A DNA stretch of 30,374 nucleotides. It comes from Methanomicrobia archaeon. Lineage in GTDB: Archaea; Methanobacteriota_B; Thermococci; Methanofastidiosales; B48-G16. Below, piece after piece: positions 7,541-14,550 of this stretch. Location: contig JAGLWR010000001.1 of NCBI GenBank assembly GCA_023133315.1, positions 1 to 30,374 of the forward strand, read 5' to 3'. The notes beneath the pieces are model-generated. The model was not told the origin of the DNA. It was given only the letters and a program-made list of their open reading frames with translations, and searched no databases. The position numbers and the translations under genes are program-made. Each line of letters begins with the position of its first letter. Within the stretch, counting starts at the first letter, position 1.

Positions 7541-8227
7541 TTATCTTCGGGGTCTGAAGTTGGAAATAATTTTATCAATGATTTGATAAAAATTTAGCCA
7601 TTCATCATCATATCTAAATAAGTGAGGGAGTAGAGAAAAATAATCCTTATTTTGTTGCTCTAAAAATTCAAATATTTCCTTCATTGCCCCAAAAACTTTA
7701 ACTACATCATTACTGTTGACTTTTGTTGGAATTATATTTAGTTTTAGTTTCTTTGTACATTTTCCTCTTTTATCTACATGATCAACATATTTCTTGTTTC
7801 CCCTCTTCCCTCTCTTATCTCCATAGCTCTTCAATAACTTTTGATAAATCTTTGTTTCATCATAATTACCTCTCTCAAATTTTCCTATATAGCTTGTTCT
7901 CCAGAGATGATTGTGAACAATCAAATCTCTAAGAACATAAACTTCATATAATTTTTCTAATAACTTTGGATTTTTAAATTCTTTATCAAAAAATTTTAGG
8001 TTATCTCTTCTATCTTTTTCGAAATACCTAACTCTGTTCAGTAAAGATTCTATTAATAGGATCGATAGGATAATAATAGAAGTTGAATATCCATTTTCTC
8101 TTTGGGATGCTCGTACCTTACTATACCCACTAAACTTAAAGCTGTTTAACCTTTTGTATAAATCTAATATTGGCTCTATAAAACTTACTCCAATGCAACT
8201 AATCTCAATGTCTCTTTCCTCACTCAT
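7541..8227 (-). CDS. Hypothetical protein with HEPN-like RxxxxH motif
   Basis: A 228-residue soluble protein with no family I can name securely. It looks mostly helical. Residues 100-110 read RDLIVHNHLWR, which fits the R-x4-6-H active-site motif of HEPN ribonuclease folds (often R-N/D-x3-H). An acidic residue in a preceding helix (IESLLN, Glu60) is in the place where HEPN domains often keep a conserved polar residue. A basic stretch at about 136-165 (KRGKRGNKK) could bind nucleic acid. The gene is more AT-rich than the neighbouring thermosome gene and has no partner nucleotidyltransferase beside it. A TATA-like TTTAATAAG lies about 30 bp upstream. The HEPN assignment is tentative. Confidence 0.7.
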   Translation of the reverse strand: MSEERDIEISCIGVSFIEPILDLYKRLNSFKFSGYSKVRASQRENGYSTSIIILSILLIESLLNRVRYFEKDRRDNLKFFDKEFKNPKLLEKLYEVYVLRDLIVHNHLWRTSYIGKFERGNYDETKIYQKLLKSYGDKRGKRGNKKYVDHVDKRGKCTKKLKLNIIPTKVNSNDVVKVFGAMKEIFEFLEQQNKDYFSLLPHLFRYDDEWLNFYQIIDKIISNFRPRR

Positions 8228-8366
8228 AGTTTTCTATCTATCTTTTTTTCTTATTAAACTTTATTCTTTTTTCACAGATTTTATGCTAGTAACAAAATTA
8301 TAGGGAAGTTGGAGGATACTCTCTTCACACATCCTTCTCAATTTTCCTCTTGAATTGGGAAAAATT
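8228..8366. other. Intergenic region with possible hairpin after the small membrane gene
   Basis: This 139 bp stretch lies between two minus-strand genes. It holds the likely TATA box of the HEPN-like gene (around 8255-8262). Immediately after the small membrane gene's stop there is an imperfect inverted repeat, AATTTTCC at 8340-8347 pairing with GGGAAAAATT at 8357-8366, which may end its transcript. Nothing else is visible. Confidence 0.35.
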
Positions 8367-8585
8367 TTACTCTCGAAACAGCCTTTTTCCGCCTAATTTC
8401 TTCACTACTGATATTACCACTGCGAAAATAGCCAACGATATGACCACACGAATTATAGTACCGATGGGATCTACCCTAATGTCAGGGACAATCCAAAGAT
8501 AAAAACCCAAAATAAAAATCACAAATATGATCACAATGGTTATCCAGCCTAAAGGCGTGGGTTTCTTCCGTTCTGTCTCTCTCAT
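8367..8585 (-). CDS. Small membrane protein, two predicted helices, unknown
   Basis: A 72-residue protein with two hydrophobic helices (about 13-33 and 42-62), a short polar loop (PDIRVDPIG) and basic ends, giving a hairpin topology with both ends probably inside. I recognise no family. The frame is supported by a GAGGTAGGTG-type binding site just upstream of ATG 8585 and a TATA-like TTTTTATA about 35-45 bp upstream (near 8622-8629 on the minus strand). It stands alone between the HEPN-like and AbrB-like genes. Confidence 0.65.
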   Translation of the reverse strand: MRETERKKPTPLGWITIVIIFVIFILGFYLWIVPDIRVDPIGTIIRVVISLAIFAVVISVVKKLGGKRLFRE

Positions 8586-8809
8586 TTGGGTTCACCTACC
8601 TCTTGTATGCAAATCTAATATAAAAAGTTTATGGACTAACTCAAAAAGCTTAAAAGAGATCATTTATTCTTTATATCTTCTCCTTTTATTTGTTTATGCA
8701 GAAATTTTTTCTCTAAGCCTCGATTTGCATAGGTGATCTCAAAAAGTGTTAGGACTCGATGATGCATAAGAACCCGGTTGACGTTTCTTATACGTCTTCT
8801 CTCACTCAC
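8586..8809. other. Intergenic region between the AbrB-like and small membrane genes
   Basis: About 224 bp with no convincing gene. It holds the promoter of the small membrane gene near 8622-8629 and an inverted repeat GACGT-N7-ACGTC at 8780-8796 just downstream of the AbrB-like gene. Within it, 8775-8794 matches 16 of 20 bases of 7458-7477 upstream of the thermosome gene. Confidence 0.4.
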
Positions 8810-8995
8810 TTATTTCTTCTGTCTTTTCACCTTCCTCATTATCACTATTGGTTCTCCATCCTCTGTTGCTATTCTCCAGTTGAGAATATCACCGTGTTTT
8901 AATTCCAACTGATTCACGACTCCCATCGGTATAACTGTTTTTAGCGATCTTGCACCCTTCTTTACATAACTGAGTTTTGATGTTTCTTTGCTCAT
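8810..8995 (-). CDS. AbrB/SpoVT-type DNA-binding domain protein
   Basis: A 61-residue protein consisting of one swapped-hairpin AbrB/MazE-type domain: KTVIPMGVVNQLELKHGDILNWRI followed by an edge strand EPIVIMRKV and a basic tail. Such proteins are DNA-binding transition regulators or antitoxins. No toxin gene adjoins it, so a stand-alone regulator is more likely here. TTTAAATA about 30 bp upstream of ATG 8995 is a plausible TATA box, divergent from a strong plus-strand promoter near 9053. Confidence 0.8.
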   Translation of the reverse strand: MSKETSKLSYVKKGARSLKTVIPMGVVNQLELKHGDILNWRIATEDGEPIVIMRKVKRQKK

Positions 8996-9046
8996 AAATG
9001 TTATGTCTGCACTTCAAGTATTTAAAGTTTTTGGTATAATTTAAGA

Positions 9047-9061
9047 CCGAAGACTTTATAA
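9047..9061 (+). promoter_or_regulatory. Strong BRE/TATA promoter upstream of a possible small ORF
   Basis: CCGAAGACTTTATAAA at about 9046-9061 is a textbook archaeal BRE plus TATA box on the plus strand. It predicts transcription from near 9080. The nearest convincing gene (META lipoprotein, 9240) has its own TATA near 9205, so this promoter should drive either the small membrane ORF at 9112 or a short untranslated RNA. Confidence 0.5.
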
Positions 9062-9111
9062 AAATAGACCCCTATATGCTAGAGAATTCTCATACAAAAG
9101 GGAATCCTGTC

Positions 9112-9288
9112 ATGAAAGCAAATAGCCAAATAAATACTATGACTTTTGTAATAGTATGTATAGTTATTTCTTTATTCACAGTTCTCACCTCCATAGAAAG
9201 TTATTTAAATACAAGAAAGTATAGAAGAATGGTGAAGACATGTCAAAAAAATTATCTCTTGTCTTGGCTACTGTCATACTGTCTTTGA
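9112..9288 (+). CDS. Possible small single-helix membrane protein
   Basis: From ATG 9112 a 58-residue frame reads MKANSQINTMTF and then a hydrophobic helix (VIVCIVISLFTVLTSI) followed by a basic segment. It has a strong promoter some 30 bp upstream of the expected transcript start. Its last 16 codons overlap the start of the META lipoprotein in another frame, and the ribosome binding site is weak. It may be a real small protein truncated by insertion of the lipoprotein gene, or chance. Confidence 0.3.
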   Translation: MKANSQINTMTFVIVCIVISLFTVLTSIESYLNTRKYRRMVKTCQKNYLLSWLLSYCL

Positions 9289-9662
9289 TGGTGGCTGGCT
9301 GTATATTAGAGGAATCTCCAAAATTGGAAGGGACTCTGTGGATACTGAAGTCGTACGTGGATGATGGAGGGGGGATGGTCAACGTGTTGTCTGGTACTGA
9401 GACTACGGCACAATTCCAGGGTGGCAACGTTGGGGGAAGTGCTGGGTGCAACACCTATTCCGGAAGTTATACCCTTAGTGGCAATGCAATCACCATTGGT
9501 ACCCTCACCGTCACCCTCATGTTTTGCACTAAGCCGGGAATCATGGATCAGGAGACAGCGTATCTTTCAGCACTGGGATCAGCTACCACCTACAAGATCA
9601 AGGGTAGCACCCTGGAGATGAGCAACGCTGACGGGAAACTGATTTTAGTCTTTGAAGTATAG
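9240..9662 (+). CDS. META/HslJ-like domain lipoprotein
   Basis: A 140-residue protein with a lipoprotein signal peptide ending in the lipobox LMVAGC (Cys21), then one META domain (DUF306/HslJ): GTLWILKSY, GGSAGCNTYSGSYTLSG, a MDQE motif and a final KLILVFE strand. META domains are found in secreted or lipid-anchored proteins of bacteria and some archaea; the function is unknown, with links to heat or drug stress in E. coli HslJ. A GGTGA site precedes the ATG, and TTATTTAAATA lies about 35 bp upstream. Base composition is clearly richer in G and C than the neighbours, which suggests acquisition from another lineage. Confidence 0.88.
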   Translation: MSKKLSLVLATVILSLMVAGCILEESPKLEGTLWILKSYVDDGGGMVNVLSGTETTAQFQGGNVGGSAGCNTYSGSYTLSGNAITIGTLTVTLMFCTKPGIMDQETAYLSALGSATTYKIKGSTLEMSNADGKLILVFEV

Positions 9663-9922
9663 GAAGAATGAGATATAGTGCAAGAGGGGATGATCCTTAA
9701 GCTCCAATTTCATCACAAAAAAGAGTTAAATATCTTCCTACTCTCCGAGAATTTTATTTGGATAATTTATGTTCCATCCCTTTATCTAAGGAACATACGC
9801 CATTTTACAATAATAATCAAACTCAAAGAACAAAATAGGACAAGAGAAAGAAATAATTCTTTCTCGTTTTTAAAAAACTATCTTTTAACCAGTTGATAAC
9901 TATAACCAGCAGAGATTAAATC
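9663..9922. other. Intergenic region between convergent genes
   Basis: About 260 bp, AT-rich. An open frame at 9678-9896 has no ribosome binding site and low-complexity composition; I do not consider it a gene. The only clear signal is the hairpin at 9844-9871. Confidence 0.5.
9844..9871 (+). terminator. Hairpin plus T-run terminator
   Basis: GAGAAAGAA (9844-9852) pairs perfectly with TTCTTTCTC (9857-9865) across a four-base loop and is followed by G and five T. It looks like an intrinsic terminator for plus-strand transcription from the META lipoprotein gene, though 180 bp beyond that stop. Confidence 0.6.
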
Positions 9923-10066
9923 TCAATATCTTCTGTGTTTCTGATAGCATTCTTTACAATATACGGGCCTTCCTTCCTGGGGCTGGAATGGAACTTCACA
10001 TTCTTTACCGCAGTCAGCACATGTGGCTTTGTACATTTTTCTTTCGCCAAAATTTCTATTTTCCAT
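9923..10066 (-). CDS. Small CxxC...CxxC zinc-ribbon protein
   Basis: A 47-residue protein with two cysteine pairs, C16/C19 and C37/C40, around the spacer EVPFQPQEGRPVY. This matches the short archaeal/bacterial family named after its CxxC-x17-CxxC pattern (YKATCADCGKECEVPF and YCKECY). It probably folds as one zinc ribbon and may bind nucleic acid; its role is unknown. The start is ATG 10066, with GGTGAAAAT upstream, rather than the longer frame to 10144. Extra Cys23 lies between the pairs. Confidence 0.8.
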   Translation of the reverse strand: MENRNFGERKMYKATCADCGKECEVPFQPQEGRPVYCKECYQKHRRY

Positions 10067-10158
10067 ATTTTCACCTTTTTTATTAACCTGAGATATACTC
10101 TCAAGCATGTAAAGTAACATACTGCCTTTTATAAACCTTTGCATTGTAAAACGAAGAC

Positions 10159-10166
10159 TTTTATAG
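10159..10166 (+). promoter_or_regulatory. TATA box of hel308
   Basis: CGAAGAC followed by TTTTATAG places a BRE/TATA about 24 bp before ATG 10186. No ribosome binding site precedes the ATG, so a leaderless transcript is likely. Confidence 0.55.
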
Positions 10167-10185
10167 AGTTCTGAGTAATAACATT

Positions 10186-12186
10186 ATGCGTGATGTACTG
10201 CCGGAGTATGCCGTTAAAAAATTGGAAGAACAGGGCATTACAGAATTGTTTCCTCCCCAGAAAGAAGCCGTCCAAAAGGGACTTTTAGAAGGAAAAAATC
10301 TCGTTCTTGCCATTCCCACGGCCTCTGGTAAAACCTTAGTAGCGTTAATTGCCATTCTCAATCACATAAAAAATGGAGGGAAAGCTGTATACATTGTTCC
10401 ATTGAGGGCATTAGCTGAGGAGATATATGCGGAGTTCTCAGATTTTTGCAACTGCGTTCTGTCTTCCGGGGATTACGATGCAGAAGATAGACATCTGACA
10501 GAGTACGACTGCATAATTACCACAAGTGAAAAATGCGACTCGCTGTTGAGACATTCCAGACAATTTTTTGATGACGTAACCCTCGTCGTTGCAGACGAGA
10601 TTCACTTGATTGACTCGATGAAAAGAGGACCCACGCTGGAAATGACGCTCTCAAAACTAAAGGACAAACAGATATTAGCGTTGTCCGCAACGATATCCAA
10701 TGCGCAAGAAATCGCGGAATGGTTAAAAGCTGATCTCGTTTATTCAGAGTGGAGACCTGTGCCATTAAAGACAGGAGTGTGCATAAAGGATAAAATATAT
10801 CACAAAGATAGCGTAAAAGAAGTACGGTTCAAAAAGGATCCCATAACGTCTCTCTGCTACGAGACTATAAAAGAAAATGGGCAGGCTTTGATATTTGTTA
10901 ACACGAGGCGATCCGCCGAAGCTCTGGCAAAAAAACTTGCAAAAAATAATTTTTCTGAGGTAGAGATAAAGTGTTCAAATACAAGTTTTGGAAGACTTCT
11001 CGAAACCTGTGCCAGGAAAGGGGTAGCGTTTCATCATGCGGGATTAGCAAGAGAAGACAGAAAAAAAGTGGAACAATATTTCAAAGAGAATAAATTGAAA
11101 ATTCTGACGGCAACGCCAACATTAGCAGCAGGCGTCAATTTACCTGCGAGAAGAGTAATTGTCAGAGATTATAAGAGGTACAGCGAACTAGGGTACAAAA
11201 GAATTCCTGTACTGGAAATAAAACAGATGATGGGCAGAGCTGGAAGACCAAAATATGATAAAGAAGGAGAAGCTCTTTTAATTGCTAAAAACGAGGAAGA
11301 GAAAGACATGCTTTTTGAAACGTATATCAACAAAGAAACTGAGAGAATTACATCAAAACTCGCAAATCCCACTATTATGAGAACGCATGTTCTTGCATTG
11401 ATCGCATCTCACTACGTCAGGAATGAAGAAGCGCTGAAAAAGTTTCTCAAAAGAACGTTTTACAGTTTTCAATACGATCTTGACAAGATATACGACAGGA
11501 TACTGGGAGTTATTGATTTCTTGGAAAAGAATGACCTGATACAAAATTACACCGCGACACAGTTTGGCAAGAGAGTTTCCTATCTTTATATAGATCCAAA
11601 AACAGCAATAACATTGAGAAATGCGTTAAAAGATGAGATGAGTTCTTTTGGCATACTTCATGCCGTCACATCCACACCAGATCTGGAATCGTTATACCTG
11701 AGAAGAGGCGATTTCGATGAGTATGACAGTATGGTCTTAGAAAAGGGAGAAGAATTTCTTCTTGATGTACCCGATTACTGGTATGAGCCCGACAAATACG
11801 AATTTTTTTTATCGAGAGTAAAGACAGCGTCATTGTTTTACGACTGGATGGAAGAGACAGACGAAGAAGAGATCTTTAAAAAATATAAGATATATCCCGG
11901 GGATTTTTACAGAATGAGAGAAACAGGGGACTGGCTTCTGTATTCTTTTACAGAAATAGCAAAATTGTTTAATCATTCCTACAGAGAGATTGAAAATACA
12001 AGAAAAAGACTGAGATACGGTGTTAAAGAGGAGTTGTTGCCTCTTGTAAGGATAAGAAATATAGGGAGAGTTAGATCCAGAGTTCTATTTAACAACGGTA
12101 TTAAAAATTTAAGAGATATAGAGAATACGGATTTCGAAACTTTGAAAAGACTTTTAGGAGAAAGTTTAGCGAGATCTTTAAAATAG
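10186..12186 (+). CDS. hel308: Hel308-like ATP-dependent DNA helicase
   Basis: A 666-residue superfamily 2 helicase of the archaeal Hel308 group, which unwinds lagging strands at stalled forks (3'-5'). The Q-motif segment is LFPPQKEAV (Gln25), Walker A is PTASGKT (44-50) and the Walker B box is DEIH (137-140). Motif III is LSATI. Motif VI appears as QMMGRAGRP. The C-terminal part carries the winged-helix and ratchet helices and ends in a helix-hairpin-helix-like segment (RVLFNNGIKNLRDIE). It is slightly shorter than typical members (about 700). Expression appears leaderless from the TATA near 10162. The next gene has its own TATA box. Confidence 0.93.
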   Translation: MRDVLPEYAVKKLEEQGITELFPPQKEAVQKGLLEGKNLVLAIPTASGKTLVALIAILNHIKNGGKAVYIVPLRALAEEIYAEFSDFCNCVLSSGDYDAEDRHLTEYDCIITTSEKCDSLLRHSRQFFDDVTLVVADEIHLIDSMKRGPTLEMTLSKLKDKQILALSATISNAQEIAEWLKADLVYSEWRPVPLKTGVCIKDKIYHKDSVKEVRFKKDPITSLCYETIKENGQALIFVNTRRSAEALAKKLAKNNFSEVEIKCSNTSFGRLLETCARKGVAFHHAGLAREDRKKVEQYFKENKLKILTATPTLAAGVNLPARRVIVRDYKRYSELGYKRIPVLEIKQMMGRAGRPKYDKEGEALLIAKNEEEKDMLFETYINKETERITSKLANPTIMRTHVLALIASHYVRNEEALKKFLKRTFYSFQYDLDKIYDRILGVIDFLEKNDLIQNYTATQFGKRVSYLYIDPKTAITLRNALKDEMSSFGILHAVTSTPDLESLYLRRGDFDEYDSMVLEKGEEFLLDVPDYWYEPDKYEFFLSRVKTASLFYDWMEETDEEEIFKKYKIYPGDFYRMRETGDWLLYSFTEIAKLFNHSYREIENTRKRLRYGVKEELLPLVRIRNIGRVRSRVLFNNGIKNLRDIENTDFETLKRLLGESLARSLK

Positions 12187-12219
12187 AAATACTTTTATTT
12201 TCCTGTCCAAACATCTTCC

Positions 12220-13485
12220 ATGGAAGAAAAGATAACGCTCACTCTCGTATTCGTTTTTTCAGTAATACTTTCTTCATTATTTGTTCTTCCATTCGATCAC
12301 CTTCTGGGAGAAGATCCATACTTTCACAGAGAAGTTACAGAATTTTTTGTAGATCATAATCGCCTTCCGCAAACCAGTATAGAAGAATGGAACGAAGAAA
12401 AACCCTACGCTGCTTACTTGGAGTTTAAATTAAAAACGTATCCCCGATGGTTTTATTACATACTTTATCCATTTCACAAAGTGCTGAAATTTTTTCCTGT
12501 TTTCTTTTCCGGGCTTATAAGTATATCCATTTATCTTTATCTTTCTAAGTATTCCAAGGAAGCCGGGATAATTGCTGCAGTGCTCGTTCATACTCCAAAT
12601 TTCACAGCACATTCCATACTCCTCCTCCCAGAAATTGTAGGATTGGTTTCTTTACCATTGGTGCTGTATCTCTTCGAAAAAAAGTATTATTTCTCTGGGG
12701 TTCTTTTAGGTCTACTATTCCTTGTACATCCTCTGAGTGCTCTAGTAGGTTACCTAGGAGTGGCGATTATAGGCATCTTCAAAAAAAGGTTCAAAGACCT
12801 TATCATTTCGTTCCTTATTAGTTTTGTTTTTGCATTTCCGCACATCTTGGTAATACTGGGGGAGAAGACAAACGTAAGTTATCAGCTGGGACTGAATTTT
12901 TCTGCAGATGTTTGTACTCTTAAGGAATATTTAAAATATTTTGGAGTTTTAAGTATCTTTCCATTGTTTATCTATCTGTCTATTAAAAAAAGAGATTATA
13001 TTCCCGTCGCTTTTATTTTATTCCTTATATTCTTTTCAGTGATCAGGATAACGAGGGTACCGTCTGAACGTTTTTTTGCCTATCTATCTATATTTCTAGC
13101 TGTGATAATAGCCAGGAGAATCGTAGAAATAAAAAATATTAAAATAAAATATGCACTAGTTTTTTCTCTGATTTTTTTCTCATTCGTTCAGAATTACTGG
13201 ATATTTGGGGCGATAGGGCCGTCAACACGTGAAATTAAATCGTGGGAATTTTTAGATGAAAACTCGCTCGAAGATTGTAGCGTTTTGGGATGGGACAGAT
13301 ACCCCCAGGTTTTTACTGTGAAAAGAAAAATCTATTTTTCACAAGAGGATTATGAATCCTATAAAAATTTTGATTATATGTCTCCAGATGCCAATGTTCT
13401 CATTTATAAAAAGGAGTTTTTGAGTTCTCTTGAAGAAGATAAGATATATGATAATAAAGTAGGGATATGGTACATAGATTCATAA
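12220..13485 (+). CDS. Polytopic membrane protein, GT-C glycosyltransferase-like
   Basis: A 421-residue protein with roughly 9-11 hydrophobic helices. After the first helix an outward loop carries LGEDPYFHREVTEFF, close to the acidic D-x-Y-x-H loop motif of GT-C enzymes such as the oligosaccharyl transferase AglB/STT3 (there DPYYH). The GT-C fold uses lipid-linked sugar donors. The C-terminal soluble part is short (about 80-90 residues) and lacks a WWDYG motif, so it is not AglB itself; a smaller GT-C glycosyltransferase for lipid or surface glycans is the best guess. TTTTATTT about 24 bp upstream supports a leaderless ATG at 12220. Its end overlaps iorB convergently by 6 bp. Confidence 0.75.
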   Translation: MEEKITLTLVFVFSVILSSLFVLPFDHLLGEDPYFHREVTEFFVDHNRLPQTSIEEWNEEKPYAAYLEFKLKTYPRWFYYILYPFHKVLKFFPVFFSGLISISIYLYLSKYSKEAGIIAAVLVHTPNFTAHSILLLPEIVGLVSLPLVLYLFEKKYYFSGVLLGLLFLVHPLSALVGYLGVAIIGIFKKRFKDLIISFLISFVFAFPHILVILGEKTNVSYQLGLNFSADVCTLKEYLKYFGVLSIFPLFIYLSIKKRDYIPVAFILFLIFFSVIRITRVPSERFFAYLSIFLAVIIARRIVEIKNIKIKYALVFSLIFFSFVQNYWIFGAIGPSTREIKSWEFLDENSLEDCSVLGWDRYPQVFTVKRKIYFSQEDYESYKNFDYMSPDANVLIYKKEFLSSLEEDKIYDNKVGIWYIDS

Positions 13486-14061
13486 TACAGCATATCCCTC
13501 TTCTAGAGCCTTAAGATCGAGATCTAAAAATTTTTCTGGAATTTTTTCTTTCAAAACTTCTATGATATCTTCTTTTGTAAACGGAAGTTTCTCTCCTATT
13601 TTGCAGAGTGCACCGATCATGATTATGTTCATCACTATCGGGTTCCCCAACTTTTGCGCTATCTCATACGCATCAAATTTGTAAACTTTACAGTACGATT
13701 CCAGTGAATTGATGACTTTGGTTACATCAGGATACTCAGCCTGCCCTATGGATACCGTAACAGGAACGACAGGTTTTTCATTGATTACCACCACTCCATC
13801 CTTTTTCATAAATTTTATCTGTCTCAGCGCTTCCACAGGTTCAAATCCAAGGAGATAATCGCATCTTCCCTCGGGAACGAGGGCTCCGTATACATCGCCT
13901 ATCCTGACGTGCGATGTTACGGCTCCACCTCTCTGAGCCATTCCGTGAGTCTCGCCTATCCTTACCTTATAATCTTTATTCAAAGCAGCTTTTGCCAGTA
14001 TTTGGGAGGCTAATAAGTTTCCCTGACCTCCAACTCCCGATATGATAATATTCGTTTCCAT
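13480..14061 (-). CDS. iorB: Indolepyruvate:ferredoxin oxidoreductase, beta subunit
   Basis: A 193-residue gamma-type domain protein of the pyruvate:ferredoxin oxidoreductase superfamily. SGVGGQGNLLASQILAKAA at the N-terminus and ETHGMAQRGGAVTSHVRIG (residues about 37-55) are the hallmark of IorB. With IorA it oxidises aryl-pyruvates from aromatic amino acids to aryl-acetyl-CoA, passing electrons to ferredoxin (EC 1.2.7.8). The iorA gene is not in this window. GTGATC precedes the ATG. Two TATA-like stretches (14089-14098 and 14072-14083, minus strand) lie in the space shared with the divergent winged-helix gene. Confidence 0.93.
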   Translation of the reverse strand: METNIIISGVGGQGNLLASQILAKAALNKDYKVRIGETHGMAQRGGAVTSHVRIGDVYGALVPEGRCDYLLGFEPVEALRQIKFMKKDGVVVINEKPVVPVTVSIGQAEYPDVTKVINSLESYCKVYKFDAYEIAQKLGNPIVMNIIMIGALCKIGEKLPFTKEDIIEVLKEKIPEKFLDLDLKALEEGYAVL

Positions 14062-14101
14062 GAGATCACTATATTTTTTAAACGGTAAAGTTTAAAAAAG
14101 G

Positions 14102-14123
14102 TTTGCAATTGCCTCTATGCAAA
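14102..14123. promoter_or_regulatory. Inverted repeat TTTGCA-N10-TGCAAA between iorB and the winged-helix gene
   Basis: TTTGCA (14102-14107) and TGCAAA (14118-14123) form a perfect 6-bp inverted repeat with a ten-base spacer, about one DNA turn centre to centre. It sits between the minus-strand TATA of iorB (near 14089-14098) and the plus-strand TATA TTTTATAAAC (14125-14134). A further TTTGCAAT lies at 14171. This is a good position for an operator acting on both genes; binding by the adjacent regulator is inference. Confidence 0.5.
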
Positions 14124-14164
14124 GTTTTATAAACTCTTAAAAAAATTCCTGAACATGAGGAGGG

Positions 14165-14395
14165 ATTTACTTTGCAATCCCGGATTCAGCTAAAGACGTG
14201 CTGGAAGCATTGGTAGAAAAAGATGGGGTATCTTCTAGAAGTATTGCTGAAAAAATAAATATGCCTGACAGAACTGTCAGGTATGCTCTAAAGATTCTGA
14301 AATCTAAAGATTTTGTACGAATGAGAATTATTCTTGGCGATACAAGAAAGAGAATCTACACCCTCAATAAAGAAATCCTAGAAGATACTGTTTGA
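14165..14395 (+). CDS. Small winged-helix transcriptional regulator, start codon unclear or frameshifted
   Basis: The frame reads IPDSAKDVLEALVEKDGVSSRSIAEK and then NMPDRTVRYALKILKS and LGDTRKRIYTL: a compact winged helix of about 75 residues that probably binds DNA. No ATG exists in frame. The first standard candidate, GTG 14198, would cut off the conserved-looking IPDSAKD and lacks a binding site. A strong GAGGAGGG (14157-14164) stands 7 bases before TTG 14172, but that TTG is one base out of frame. One extra base in TTGCAATCC would give a clean TTG-CAA-ATC-CCG start. Translation may therefore use a rare start near 14165, or there is a small deletion or sequence error. It diverges from iorB. 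Confidence 0.7.
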   Translation: MYFAIPDSAKDVLEALVEKDGVSSRSIAEKINMPDRTVRYALKILKSKDFVRMRIILGDTRKRIYTLNKEILEDTV

Positions 14396-14443
14396 GAGGT
14401 TAGTGATAGAAATAGAAAGAACCTCTACTCTTTGATCGTTAAG

Positions 14444-14505
14444 TTTTTATATGGAAAGAAGTACTGGATTACACCAAATCTATAAAAACCAAAACTTTTT
14501 AAATA
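14444..14505 (+). promoter_or_regulatory. Two TATA boxes upstream of the EF-1 alpha gene
   Basis: TTTTTATATG (14444-14453) and TTTTTAAATA (14496-14505) are two TATA-like boxes. The second predicts transcription near 14527 and a short leader bearing AGGAGG (14537-14542), well placed for ATG 14551. Two promoters would suit a highly expressed gene. Confidence 0.55.
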
Positions 14506-14550
14506 GTACAGAAGATAGATTTTAAGTTATCAAAATAGGAGGCAATTAAG

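Noticed and set aside
7398..7541. N-terminal extension of the thermosome frame by 48 residues
   Set aside because: The extension crosses a strong BRE/TATA promoter, has no family similarity, and ATG 7397 has a proper GAGGTGA site.
8780..8796. GACGT-N7-ACGTC as a terminator for the AbrB-like gene
   Set aside because: It has a short stem and no T-run on the minus strand; listed only as an inverted repeat.
9678..9896. 72-codon plus-strand frame after the META gene
   Set aside because: It has no ribosome binding site or domain, its composition is AT-rich and low in complexity, and it contains the terminator hairpin.
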